Shown piece after piece: positions 8,242-16,647 of a DNA stretch of 64,000 nucleotides (position 1 is its first letter; every line of letters begins with the position of its first letter). A program made the position numbers and the translations under genes. The notes beneath the pieces were generated by a model. It ran no database searches. It was not told the DNA's origin and saw nothing but the letters and a program-made list of their open reading frames with translations. The stretch is from Sphingopyxis terrae subsp. terrae NBRC 15098 (lineage in GTDB: Bacteria > Pseudomonadota > Alphaproteobacteria > Sphingomonadales > Sphingomonadaceae), in the NCBI RefSeq assembly GCF_001610975.1, contig NZ_CP013342.1, positions 3,109,001 to 3,173,000 on the forward strand, in the 5' to 3' direction.

Positions 8242-9492
8242 TTAGATGCGTTCGATGATGATGGCCGGTGCCATGCCGCCCGCGGCGCACATGGTGACGA
8301 GGCCATAGCGACCGCCCGAGCGTTCGAGTTCGTCGAGGGCGGTGCCGATCAGGATCGAACCGGTCGCGCCGATCGGGTGGCCGAGCGCCATCGCGCCGCC
8401 GTTGATGTTCACCTTTTCGCGATCGAGGTCGAGGTCGCGGATGAACTTTTCGGCGACCACCGAAAAGGCTTCGTTGATTTCCCAGACGTCGATGTCGTCC
8501 TTGGTCAGCCCGGCCTTTTCCAGAACCTTCTTGGCCGCCGGAACGGGGGCGTTGAGCATCAGCGTGGGATCGTCGCCAATATTGGCATAGGCGACGACGC
8601 GGGCGCGGGGCTTCAGGCCATGCTTGTCGGCATAGTCCTTGGACGTCAGCAAGATCGCGGCGGCGCCGTCGACCACGCCCGACGAGTTGCCGGCATGATG
8701 GAAATGCTGGATTTCAAGGTCGGGATAGCGGCGGTTGATCTGCTTGCGGAAGGTGAAGCCGCCGCCCATGTCAAAATCGGCGAGCGCGGCAAAGCTGGGC
8801 TTGAGCGACGCAAGGCCCTCCGCGGTGGTTTCGGGGCGCGGGAACTCTTCATGGTCCAGCGCAACGCTGCCGTCCGGGTTCAGGACGGGCACGACCGACT
8901 TGTTGAAGCGGCCTTCCTTGATCGCCCTGTCGGCGCGCTGTTGGCTGACGAGCGCGAGCGCATCGAGCGCTTCGCGGCTGATGCCTTCGATCGTCGCGAT
9001 CGCGTCGCCGCAGATGCCCTGGTGCGACTGCGGGTGGATGTCGTCGAGCGCTTCGTGGCCCGATCCCATCAGGCGCGGCGGCAGTCCCGCGTTCGCCTGC
9101 TCGGCGGCAAAGGCGGTGGTGTAGCTCATCATTTCGGTGCCGCCGGCGATGACGCAGTCTTCCATTCCGCTCATCACGCTCGCCGCGGCGAAATTGACCG
9201 AGCTGATGCCGCCGCCGCAGAAGCGGTCGAGCGTCGTTCCGCTGGCCTTGGTGTCGTATCCCGCCGACAGCGCCGCCATGCGGCCAAGGTCGCCGCCCTG
9301 CTTGCCGTTCTGCGACGAGGTCGACCAGACGATATCGTCGACCGTTGCGGTGTCGAGATGATTGCGGTCGCGGATCGCGGCGAGGACGGTCGCGGCGAGA
9401 TGCTGTGGGTGAAGATGCGACAGCGCGCCCTTGCCGGGCTTGCCGATCCCGCGCGGGGTGCGGACGGCGTCGATGATATAGGCTTCGGCCAT
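8242..9492 (-). CDS. Acetyl-CoA C-acyltransferase (thiolase)
   Basis: A 416-aa thiolase that cleaves 3-ketoacyl-CoA to acetyl-CoA plus a shortened acyl-CoA in beta-oxidation. The nucleophilic cysteine is in LDRFCGGGISS, the histidine in GHPIGATGS and the second cysteine in MCAAGGMAP. The ATG at 9492 (MAEAYIIDAVRTPRG) is preceded by AAGGAAGGAA; the frame continues to 9531 but that extension is not family-like. It is the distal gene of the block with SDR and acyl-CoA dehydrogenases. Chain-length preference is not deducible. Confidence 0.92.
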   Translation of the reverse strand: MAEAYIIDAVRTPRGIGKPGKGALSHLHPQHLAATVLAAIRDRNHLDTATVDDIVWSTSSQNGKQGGDLGRMAALSAGYDTKASGTTLDRFCGGGISSVNFAAASVMSGMEDCVIAGGTEMMSYTTAFAAEQANAGLPPRLMGSGHEALDDIHPQSHQGICGDAIATIEGISREALDALALVSQQRADRAIKEGRFNKSVVPVLNPDGSVALDHEEFPRPETTAEGLASLKPSFAALADFDMGGGFTFRKQINRRYPDLEIQHFHHAGNSSGVVDGAAAILLTSKDYADKHGLKPRARVVAYANIGDDPTLMLNAPVPAAKKVLEKAGLTKDDIDVWEINEAFSVVAEKFIRDLDLDREKVNINGGAMALGHPIGATGSILIGTALDELERSGGRYGLVTMCAAGGMAPAIIIERI

Positions 9493-9547
9493 GATGATGT
9501 TCCTTCCTTGAAAGTCTTGACGCGGGGCCATGCGGCCATCCCGAGGT

Positions 9548-10330
9548 TTACCGGGGCGCCATGCGGATGGCGCCGTCGAGGCGGACGGCCTGGCCGTTGA
9601 AATAGGTGTTGCGGATCATTTCCATCGCCAGGCTGGCATATTCCTCGGCCTTGCCGAGCCGCTTGGGGAAGGGGACCGACGCTTCGAGGCTTTCCTTGAC
9701 CTTGGGGTTCATATTGCCGAGCAACGGCGTACCGAACACGCCGGGCATGATCGAATTGACCCGGATGCCGAGGTCCATCAGATCGCGCGCCATCGGCAGG
9801 ACGAGGCCGTTTACCCCGGCCTTGGCCGACCCGTAGATGACCTGACCGATCTGCGCGTCCTGCGCCGCGACCGAGGCGGTGAAGATGATTGCGCCACGTT
9901 CGCCGTCTTCCAGTTCGGGCAATGTCGCCATGCCTTCGGCCGCGATCGATCCGATCCGGTAGCTGGCGGTCAATATGCCCGCGACGCCATATTCATAATC
10001 GGCGGTCGGGGTCCGGCGAAATTTGCCCGTTTCCTTGTCATAGGCGAGCGTCTTGCCGCGGCGCGACGTCATCGCGCAGTGGACCGCGATGCGTTCCTGA
10101 CCATGAGCGGCGCGCGCCTTGGCAAAGCCGTCGAGAACCGACTGTTCGTCGGTGATATCGACATGGACGAACAGGCAGCCGATCGAATGCGCCACCTCTT
10201 CGCCCAGCGCGTCGTTGATATCGAAGATCGCGACCTTCACGCCTGCGGCGGCAAGCGCTTCGGCGGTTGCGCGGCCAAGACCGGACGCGCCGCCCGTGAC
10301 GACGGCCGCGGTCGAGGAATCGAGTTTCAT
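9548..10330 (-). CDS. SDR-family 3-hydroxyacyl-CoA dehydrogenase (type II-like)
   Basis: A 260-aa short-chain dehydrogenase. The cofactor motif TGGASGLGRATAEAL, an Asp after strand 2 (VAIFDIND) that favours NAD(H), and the catalytic YGSAK with an upstream serine in FTASVAAQD are all present. Sequence features and setting between thiolase and acyl-CoA dehydrogenase genes suggest oxidation of 3-hydroxyacyl-CoA, like human HSD17B10. I chose ATG 10330 because the Rossmann fold begins ten residues later; the frame continues to 10492 inside the upstream gene. Confidence 0.88.
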   Translation of the reverse strand: MKLDSSTAAVVTGGASGLGRATAEALAAAGVKVAIFDINDALGEEVAHSIGCLFVHVDITDEQSVLDGFAKARAAHGQERIAVHCAMTSRRGKTLAYDKETGKFRRTPTADYEYGVAGILTASYRIGSIAAEGMATLPELEDGERGAIIFTASVAAQDAQIGQVIYGSAKAGVNGLVLPMARDLMDLGIRVNSIMPGVFGTPLLGNMNPKVKESLEASVPFPKRLGKAEEYASLAMEMIRNTYFNGQAVRLDGAIRMAPR

Positions 10331-10341
10331 GGGGAGGCTCC

Positions 10342-11547
10342 TCAGGCTGGAATCTGGTTGAAGGGGACGCCCTTGTCGGGGCGATGGTCTTGCGGCAGGC
10401 CGAGGATGCGCTCGGCGATGGTGTTGAGCAGCGTTTCGTCCGATCCGCCGGCGATGCGGCCGGTCGGCGCGTTGATCCAGCTCGATGCCCAATCGTCCTT
10501 GGGCGAGGCATGCTCGTCGAAGTGGAAGCCGCCGACGCCCTGCAGGTCGATCGCGAGTTCGGACAGCTTCTGGCGCGAGCGAACCGCAACCAGCTTGTTG
10601 AGCGAGCCTTCGGGCCCCGGCGTCATACCCGCCTGCATCATCAATCGTGCGCGGACATTGATCGAATCGAGTCCCGAACGCATCGCATAGTTGCGGGCGA
10701 TCTGCTGCCGGATGCGGCCATCCTCGATCGCCGGTCGGCCATTGATCATCAGGTCTTTCGCCAGATCGACGAACAGGTCGAGGTGCGGGCCGAATCCGGC
10801 GCTGTCGGTCGCGACATAGCGTTCGATCATCAGGGTCGCGAGCGCGACCGAGAAGCCGCCGCCGACCGGAGACATGCGGTGGTCGTCGCTGATCTTCACA
10901 TCATCGAAGAAGACTTCGTTGACGTGACTGTCGCCGCCGGCGAGTTTGATCGGGCGCACGGTGACGCCGGGCGCCTTCATGTCGACCCAGAAATAGGTAA
11001 GGCCCTTGTGCTTGGCGACGGTCGGGTCGGTGCGCACGACGATGACGCCATAGTCGCTATATTGCGCCCAGCTCGTCCAGACTTTCTGGCCGTTAATCTT
11101 CCATCCGTTGCCATCGGTTTCGGCGCGCGTGCGCAGGCCGGCAAGATCGGTGCCGCCCGATGGTTCGGAGAAGAGCTGGCACCAGATTTCTTCGCCCTGC
11201 AGCGCCTTGAGCACGCGCTCCTTCACGAAATCGCGGTCAGAGCCGAACTGCATCAGCACCGGCACCGGCATGCCGAGCGAGATGCCGAAATAGACGTTCG
11301 GGAAGCCGTGCTTCATCTCCTCGGCTTCGAAGGTGATCTTCTCGATATGGCCAAGGCCCTGTCCGCCGAGGTCGGTAGGCCAGTTGATGCCCGCGAAGCC
11401 CGCATCGAATTTCGCCTTTTGATAGCGGCGTCCGAGCGCGAGATCCTCTTCGACGCTCAGGCCCTTGCGGGCCGCCTTGCCGAACGTGGGCGCGACGGAT
11501 TCGCACCAGGCTGCGGCCTTCGCGCGATAGGCTTCGAGATCGCTCAT
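10342..11547 (-). CDS. Acyl-CoA dehydrogenase, beta-type subunit of a pair
   Basis: A 401-aa acyl-CoA dehydrogenase fold protein with the FAD/substrate segment CQLFSEPSGGTDLAGLRT and KVWTSWAQYSDY, and the C-terminal GRIAGGSDETLLNTIAERILGL. This ending is typical of one partner in heteromeric acyl-CoA dehydrogenases such as the FadE28/FadE29 type. Its ATG overlaps the stop of the upstream dehydrogenase by 4 bp (ATGA), and AGGAGAAG precedes it, which supports stoichiometric coexpression. It introduces a 2,3 double bond into an acyl-CoA; the acyl group is unknown. Confidence 0.88.
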   Translation of the reverse strand: MSDLEAYRAKAAAWCESVAPTFGKAARKGLSVEEDLALGRRYQKAKFDAGFAGINWPTDLGGQGLGHIEKITFEAEEMKHGFPNVYFGISLGMPVPVLMQFGSDRDFVKERVLKALQGEEIWCQLFSEPSGGTDLAGLRTRAETDGNGWKINGQKVWTSWAQYSDYGVIVVRTDPTVAKHKGLTYFWVDMKAPGVTVRPIKLAGGDSHVNEVFFDDVKISDDHRMSPVGGGFSVALATLMIERYVATDSAGFGPHLDLFVDLAKDLMINGRPAIEDGRIRQQIARNYAMRSGLDSINVRARLMMQAGMTPGPEGSLNKLVAVRSRQKLSELAIDLQGVGGFHFDEHASPKDDWASSWINAPTGRIAGGSDETLLNTIAERILGLPQDHRPDKGVPFNQIPA

Positions 11548-12638
11548 GCTGCTTCTCCTGCCAGGCGGTCGACCAATATATCTTCCCAGAACAGGCTGCT
11601 TCCCTGTTCAAGCGCCAGCGTGCGGGCGCGGCGCATATGAAGGTGCAGGCCGATTTCCCAGGTCACGCCGATGCCGCCGTGGATCTGCACGCAATCGCGC
11701 GCCGCGGTGTCATAGGCTTCGGTCGCCGAAAGCCGCGCCGCGGCGGCCGCCGTCACGAAGTCGCTCTGCCCCTCGCGCGAGGCCGCGTGGATGCAATTGG
11801 CGCGCGCGAGTTCGACGAGGCCGTAGAGTTCGGCGATGCGGTGCTTGATCGACTGGAAGGCGCCGATCGGTTGCCCGAACGCCTTGCGCGTCACGGCATA
11901 GTCGCGCGCGATTTCCATCAGCGCCTCGGCTCCGCCCGTCTGTTCGTGCGCGGTGATGACGGCCTGCAATGCCAGAATGTGCAGCGCCGCCGCGCGCGCG
12001 GCGCTTCCGCTGACGAGCGTCTCGGCGGGCGTATCGGCAAAATGCAGGTCGGCGAGGCAGCGGCTGTTGTCGAAGCTGTCGATCGCCGTCTTTTCGACCT
12101 TGGCAAGATCGACCAACGCGAGGACCGGCATACCCGGGCCATTGGCGAAGACAATGGCGACGTCGGCATGTAATGCGCCCGAAACGCCGTCCTTCACCCC
12201 ATCGAGGCGATCATTGGTCAGCGTGACTTTGGGATGGGCGGGCAGGGCGTCAGGCCCCGATGCAATCGCGACCGCCCCGATGACGTCACCGCTTGCCAGT
12301 CCAGGTAGCCAGCGCTGTTTCTGATCATCGCTGCCGTTTAGCTCGATCGCTTTTGCCGCACCGAAATTCGAGGTCAGAAAGGGTGCGCCGCTGAGCGTGC
12401 GACCCGCCTGGTGCGCAATCAGCCCGAGTTCGACGAGGCCCAGCGCCAGGCCGCCATAGGCTTCCGGCAAGGCCAGCGCGGTCCAGCCTTGTTCTTTCGC
12501 GGTGGCCCAGAAGGCTTCGTGATAGCGCCCGCTTGTCTGGAGCAGCGGGAGCAGATCGTCCTTGTGCACGCGCGCTTCCAATATGCGGCGCGATTCGGTG
12601 GCGATCGCCTGTTGTCCTTCGTCGTGCAAAATCGACAT
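11544..12638 (-). CDS. Acyl-CoA dehydrogenase, alpha-type subunit of a pair
   Basis: A 364-aa acyl-CoA dehydrogenase family protein shorter than the classic ~390 aa. The middle beta domain is divergent, while the C-terminal helical domain has RKAFGQPIGAFQSIKHRIAE and the FAD/partner motif QIHGGIGVTWEIGLHLHMRR. I take the ATG at 12638 (MSILHDEGQQ) with AGAGGA upstream; the open frame to 12800 runs across the regulatory palindrome and is unlikely to be translated. Coupling to the next dehydrogenase suggests an alpha2beta2 enzyme. A MerR-type palindrome lies 47 bp upstream. Confidence 0.85.
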   Translation of the reverse strand: MSILHDEGQQAIATESRRILEARVHKDDLLPLLQTSGRYHEAFWATAKEQGWTALALPEAYGGLALGLVELGLIAHQAGRTLSGAPFLTSNFGAAKAIELNGSDDQKQRWLPGLASGDVIGAVAIASGPDALPAHPKVTLTNDRLDGVKDGVSGALHADVAIVFANGPGMPVLALVDLAKVEKTAIDSFDNSRCLADLHFADTPAETLVSGSAARAAALHILALQAVITAHEQTGGAEALMEIARDYAVTRKAFGQPIGAFQSIKHRIAELYGLVELARANCIHAASREGQSDFVTAAAAARLSATEAYDTAARDCVQIHGGIGVTWEIGLHLHMRRARTLALEQGSSLFWEDILVDRLAGEAA

Positions 12639-12684
12639 CGGTCCGAGTCCTCTACCCTTTATGTTTTCACCCATCATCCGGACG

Positions 12685-12700
12685 TTAACGTAAACGTCAA
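12685..12700. promoter_or_regulatory. LiuR/MerR-type operator
   Basis: The 16-bp imperfect palindrome TTAACGTAAACGTCAA (TTGACGTTTACGTTAA on the minus strand) lies upstream of the paired acyl-CoA dehydrogenase genes. It matches two other sites in this window (13987-14002 and 31020-31035) to the shared form TTGACGT-N2-RCGTYAA. Its MerR-type assignment rests on the copy directly in front of the MerR gene at 31055. Confidence 0.65.
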
Positions 12701-12756
12701 GTCGTTTTGACGCTACGGCTGGAGGATCGGGCGGCAAAGCGCAACTGACAGGGGCA

Positions 12757-13941
12757 TCAGGTGCGTCCGGCCTTCCAGTCGCGGCGGATCTTCTTGGCAA
12801 GGCTCCATTTGTGGACCTCGGTCGGACCGTCGTAGATGCGGAAGGCGCGCACCTCGCGGAACACCTGTTCGACGATCGTGCGATCGGTGACGCCGGTCCC
12901 GCCCATCACCTGAACGCAGCGGTCGGCGATCCGCATCAGCGCTTCGGAGACCGCAACCTTTGCCATCGAGCTTTCGACCGTGCCGAGCGATCCGGTGTCG
13001 AGAACGCCGGCGCACCAGTCGATCATCAGTTCGGCCTGCTTCAGATCGATCATATTCTCGGCGAGCATGAAGCCGACGCCTTCATGCTCGATCAGCGGCT
13101 TGCCAAAGGCTTCACGCCGGTTGGCATAGTCGGTCGCGATTTCGTGCGCGCGAATGCAGCAGCCGAGCCAACGCATGCAGTGTGACAGCCGGGCGGGGGA
13201 CAGGCGGACCTGCGCGTAGCGAAAGCCTTCGCCGGCCTCACCCAGCATCTGGTCGGCGGGGATACGCAGATTGTCGATGGTCAGCGTCGCGTGCCCGCCA
13301 GGCATCGAACTGTCGATCGTGTTCGGAATCTCGTCGATGCGGATCGCCGGATCGGGCAGGTCGACGAGGAACATGCATGCGCCTTCTTCGGCCTTCGCCA
13401 TGACGATGCCGACGCGCGCGCCCTCCGCGCCGGTGATGAAGGTCTTGCGGCCGTTCACGACCCAATGATTGCCGTCGGGGCGGCAGGTCGTTTTCATCAT
13501 CGACGGATCGGACCCCGCACCGCCGTCTTCGGCGGGTTCGGTCATGAAAAAGGCCGATCGGACGCGGCCCTCGACCATCGGCTTGAGGAACCGTTCCTTG
13601 AGCTCGGGGCTGCCTTCCTTGCCGAGCAGATACATATTGCCTTCGTCGGGCGCCATCGTGTTGCAGGCGAGCGGACCGAGCGGCGACAGACCTGACTTTA
13701 TGAGGACGACCGCCGTCTCGCGCTGATTGAGGTGGCTGCCGTCGGACAGGATGTGCGGCGTCAGCACGCCCGCCGCGCGGGCATGGTCGCGCATTTCCAT
13801 CACCAGCTCGTCGGTCGGTGCGCCATGATGGTCGCGGCGCGGGTCTTTCTCATAGGGGACCACCGTCTCGCGGACGAAGGCCTCGACCTTGGCTGCGATC
13901 GCCAGCGCCCGATCCGATATGCCTTGGTGCGTCGCCGCCAT
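12757..13941 (-). CDS. Acyl-CoA dehydrogenase (ACAD10/11-like)
   Basis: A 394-aa acyl-CoA dehydrogenase with all three family domains: N-terminal helices, the FAD-binding segment FFMTEPAEDGGAGSDP followed by WVVNGRKTFITGAEGA, and the C-terminal helical domain with RREAFGKPLIEHEGV, QVMGGTGVTDRT and the terminal YDGPTEVHKWSLAKKI. The last motif resembles ACAD10/11-type enzymes. It oxidises an unidentified acyl-CoA and passes electrons to ETF. A MerR-type palindrome lies 46 bp upstream of its ATG, in the gap shared with the divergent nitronate monooxygenase gene. Confidence 0.9.
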   Translation of the reverse strand: MAATHQGISDRALAIAAKVEAFVRETVVPYEKDPRRDHHGAPTDELVMEMRDHARAAGVLTPHILSDGSHLNQRETAVVLIKSGLSPLGPLACNTMAPDEGNMYLLGKEGSPELKERFLKPMVEGRVRSAFFMTEPAEDGGAGSDPSMMKTTCRPDGNHWVVNGRKTFITGAEGARVGIVMAKAEEGACMFLVDLPDPAIRIDEIPNTIDSSMPGGHATLTIDNLRIPADQMLGEAGEGFRYAQVRLSPARLSHCMRWLGCCIRAHEIATDYANRREAFGKPLIEHEGVGFMLAENMIDLKQAELMIDWCAGVLDTGSLGTVESSMAKVAVSEALMRIADRCVQVMGGTGVTDRTIVEQVFREVRAFRIYDGPTEVHKWSLAKKIRRDWKAGRT

Positions 13942-13986
13942 TCCGATTCCCTTCGCTGTCTAACTATATCGTCTCTCAACCCGACG

Positions 13987-14002
13987 TTGACGTAAGCGTC
14001 AA
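13987..14002. promoter_or_regulatory. LiuR/MerR-type operator in divergent promoter region
   Basis: TTGACGTAAGCGTCAA is a near-perfect 16-bp palindrome located between the acyl-CoA dehydrogenase gene (minus) and the nitronate monooxygenase gene (plus). Arms TTGACG/CGTCAA are perfect. It could control either or both genes. The match with the site in front of the MerR gene suggests the same regulator. Confidence 0.7.
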
Positions 14003-14062
14003 GTTAATTCAAGGGAGAAGCAACGGTGCCGTAACGGCAGAGACAGAAGGGAAGGATGGACC

Positions 14063-15043
14063 ATGGCTTTCAAGACGCGCATCACCGAAATGCTGGGTAT
14101 CGAGCATCCGATCGTGCAGGGCGGCATGCAGAGCGTCGGCTATGCCGAACTGGCGAGCGCTGTGTCGAACGCCGGCGGCCTTGGTATCATAACCGCGCTG
14201 ACCCAGCCGAGCCCCGATGCACTGCGTGAGGAAATCGAACGCTGCCGGTCGATGACCGCCAAACCCTTTGGCGTGAACATGACCGTGTTCCCGACGATCA
14301 ACGCGCCCGATTACAAGGCCTATGCGCAGGCGATCATCGACGGCGGCGTCAAGATCGTCGAAACGGCGGGCACCCAAGCGGTGCGCGAGATTTGGGAAAT
14401 GCTCAAGCCCCATGGCGTCACCATCCTGCACAAATGCACCGCCGTGCGTCATGCGCTGTCGGCCGAAAAGGCGGGCTGCGATATAATTTCGATCGACGGC
14501 TTCGAATGTGCAGGCCATCCCGGCGAGGACGATATTCCGGGGCTGATCCTGATCCCGGCCGCCGCCGACAAGGTGAAGATCCCGATGCTGGCCTCGGGCG
14601 GCTTCGGCGACGGTCGCGGGCTGGTCGCAGCGCTGTCGCTCGGTGCCGAAGGCATCAACATGGGGACGCGCTTCTGCGCGACCAAGGAAGCGCCGATCCA
14701 CGACAATGTGAAGCAGGCCTATGTCGATAATGACGAGCGCGGCAGCTTCCTGATCTTCCGCAGCCTCAAGAACACCGCGCGCGTCGGCAAGAGCGCAGTG
14801 TCGGAGGAGGTGGTGCGCCGCCTTGCGCAGCCCGATGCGACCTTTGCCGACGTCGCCGAACTGGTCAACGGCAAGGCCGGCCGCGAACTCCTCGAAACGG
14901 GAGATCTGACGAAGGGGGTATTCTGGGCCGGGATGGTCCAGGGCCTTATCCATGATATTCCGAGCTGCCAGGAATTGATCGACCGCATCATAGCCGAGGC
15001 GGAGGCTGTCCTCGATCAGCGACTGGCCGGGTTTCGCGCCTGA
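14063..15043 (+). CDS. Nitronate monooxygenase family protein
   Basis: A 326-aa FMN-dependent TIM-barrel enzyme of the 2-nitropropane dioxygenase family. Typical elements are HPIVQGGMQSVGYAELASAVSNAGGLG at the N-terminus, KPFGVNMTV, IDGFECAGHPGE and ASGGFGDGRGLVAAL near the FMN phosphate, and NMGTRFCATKEAP. The ATG at 14063 follows GGAAGGATGGACC. It oxidises alkyl nitronates in tested relatives, but many members sit in acyl-CoA gene clusters with unknown substrates, as here beside acyl-CoA dehydrogenases. Confidence 0.87.
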   Translation: MAFKTRITEMLGIEHPIVQGGMQSVGYAELASAVSNAGGLGIITALTQPSPDALREEIERCRSMTAKPFGVNMTVFPTINAPDYKAYAQAIIDGGVKIVETAGTQAVREIWEMLKPHGVTILHKCTAVRHALSAEKAGCDIISIDGFECAGHPGEDDIPGLILIPAAADKVKIPMLASGGFGDGRGLVAALSLGAEGINMGTRFCATKEAPIHDNVKQAYVDNDERGSFLIFRSLKNTARVGKSAVSEEVVRRLAQPDATFADVAELVNGKAGRELLETGDLTKGVFWAGMVQGLIHDIPSCQELIDRIIAEAEAVLDQRLAGFRA

Positions 15044-15061
15044 ACGGCCTTCCCAAAGAAA

Positions 15062-15090
15062 TGCCCCGCCGGTGGGACGCCGGCAGGGCA
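15062..15090. terminator. Hairpin after the nitronate monooxygenase gene
   Basis: An 11-bp stem (TGCCCCGCCGG with its complement, one mismatch) and a 7-base loop begins 19 bp after the stop codon. No T-tract follows, so it is at best a weak intrinsic terminator. The rest of the 232-bp gap up to 15275 shows no gene. Confidence 0.4.
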
Positions 15091-15275
15091 GTTGGGGGAG
15101 GTGATCTGGGTGGCAACTGGTGCAGGGTTGCCGTGAACGCAGGTTCGATCACCGGAACCTGCCATCCGCTTTTGGCAAGGGTGCGGTTCCCCGACTTTGA
15201 CTTGCATCAACAAGCGAAAATAATCATGCCCGACCGGTCGCCGCCGCGGCACCGGACGAAAGAGATTTTCACGGC

Positions 15276-16502
15276 ATGAGCATCGTTCATTATCAGGGCT
15301 TCGCAGGAACCCGCCTCGAAGCGGACGTCATCGGATCGGATAATGACCCGGCGGTGCTGCTGCTTCACGGTGCGGGCCAGACGCGCGCGATCTGGTCGAA
15401 TGTCGCCGACGCGCTCGAACAGGCCGGCCGCCGCGTCATCAGCCTCGACCTTCGGGGACATGGCGGAAGCGAGTGGCCCGAGGATGGGCGCTATGACTTC
15501 GATGCGTTGGTCGGCGATCTGCGCGCGGTGCTGGCACAGCTCGGCACGCGGCCGGTCGTCGTCGCCTCGACCCTCGGAGGATGGATCGCCGCTGCCGCGC
15601 TCGAACGCGACGCGGCGGTGCTCGCCTCGGGGCTGGTGCTCGTCGACCTGCCGGTCAGTGACGATGTAACGATGGCGCAGCGCATCGGTGACCGCCTGCG
15701 CGAAGCGGCCAACCGGGCGCCTGGTCAGGCGGCATGGGACGCCCGGCTGTTCGAAGCCTTCGACGCCGCTACCGTGACCGAGCGGCTTTCGGGGATCGCC
15801 CCCAATATAGCCTTGCCGACGCTCTATGTCCGCGGCGCGATGAGCGAACTTGTCTCGCGCGCCTCGGCGGCGGCGTTCGTCGGCCAGCTCCCCGATGGCG
15901 AACTGGTCGAGGTGGAGGACGCCGCGCTGGTCGTCACCGAAGACCGGATCGATGCGCTCGGCGCGCATCTGATCGACTTTCTCGAGCGCCGCGCACCGCG
16001 CGGCTGGCCCGAATATCGCGCTGGGTCCGATGCGCGGACCTTTCGCGACGCACTCGGCTGTTTCGCGACCGGCGTCACCGTCGTCACAGCCATCGATGCG
16101 GCGGGCCAGCCGATCGGCCTCACCGCCAACAGCTTCACCTCGGTATCGCTCGACCCGCCGCTCCTCCTCGTTTGCATCGCCAACAATGCCGGCAGCGCGG
16201 CGGTGCTGCGCGAAGCGGAGCATTTCGCGGTCAATGTGCTCCAGATCGGCCAGCAGCCGACGTCGAATCGCTTTGCGGGCAAGGGCGAGGACCGCTTCGC
16301 GGCAACCGGGTGGGAGATCGGCGAGTTCGGTACGCCGGTGCTGTCGGGATCGCTCAGCAGTTTCGAATGCGCGCGCGAGGCAGTGCATCCGGGCGGCGAT
16401 CATTTCATTCTTGTCGGCCGCGTCCTGAAAGCGATCTTCGAACCGCGCCGCGATCCCTTGCTCTACTTCCGCGGCAAATATCGCAAGCTGCACTTCGCCT
16501 GA
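15276..16502 (+). CDS. Alpha/beta hydrolase (triad-less) fused to flavin reductase domain
   Basis: A 408-aa two-domain protein. Residues ~1-245 follow the alpha/beta hydrolase fold: LLLHGAGQTRAIW oxyanion strand, LDLRGHGGS, and a nucleophile elbow. The elbow reads VVASTLGG, putting Thr where the nucleophile Ser should be; the usual GHxV histidine region reads EDAALVV (no His) and the acid strand ends VRGAMSELV. Residues ~255-405 are an FMN-binding flavin reductase domain (FRDALGCFATGVTVVTA, LTANSFTSVSLDPPLLLVCI, AVNVLQIGQQPTSNRFAG, HFILVGRV). The flavin domain would supply reduced flavin to a monooxygenase, while the hydrolase half looks non-catalytic. The frame is continuous without internal stop, so it is a true fusion. 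No monooxygenase gene is adjacent. Confidence 0.85.
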   Translation: MSIVHYQGFAGTRLEADVIGSDNDPAVLLLHGAGQTRAIWSNVADALEQAGRRVISLDLRGHGGSEWPEDGRYDFDALVGDLRAVLAQLGTRPVVVASTLGGWIAAAALERDAAVLASGLVLVDLPVSDDVTMAQRIGDRLREAANRAPGQAAWDARLFEAFDAATVTERLSGIAPNIALPTLYVRGAMSELVSRASAAAFVGQLPDGELVEVEDAALVVTEDRIDALGAHLIDFLERRAPRGWPEYRAGSDARTFRDALGCFATGVTVVTAIDAAGQPIGLTANSFTSVSLDPPLLLVCIANNAGSAAVLREAEHFAVNVLQIGQQPTSNRFAGKGEDRFAATGWEIGEFGTPVLSGSLSSFECAREAVHPGGDHFILVGRVLKAIFEPRRDPLLYFRGKYRKLHFA

Positions 16503-16527
16503 GGTAAGGCGCCAATTTCGGCGGTTA

Positions 16528-16603
16528 TGGTGAGCCCTGCTGGGTTCGAACCAGCGACCTACTGATTAAAAGTCAGTTGCTCTACCGACTGAGCTAAGGG
16601 CCC
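16528..16603 (-). tRNA. tRNA-Lys (TTT anticodon)
   Basis: Read on the minus strand the segment folds as a cloverleaf: acceptor GGGCCCT pairs with AGGGCTC (one G-U), D-arm AGCTCAGTCGGTAGAGC, anticodon stem CTGAC/GTCAG with loop CTTTTAA giving anticodon TTT, and T-arm GCTGGTTCGAACCCAGC. CCA is encoded at the 3' end (16528-16530). It lies between the hydrolase/flavin reductase fusion and folK. Confidence 0.97.
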
Positions 16604-16647
16604 ATCGCGGACCGCGCGGGGGCGGTGTGCGAAAGCGAGCCGTCGCC

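Noticed and set aside
15197-15210. TTGACTTGCATCAA as a fourth LiuR-type site
   Set aside because: It is 14 bp, lacks the ACGT core and the right spacing, so it does not match the other three sites.
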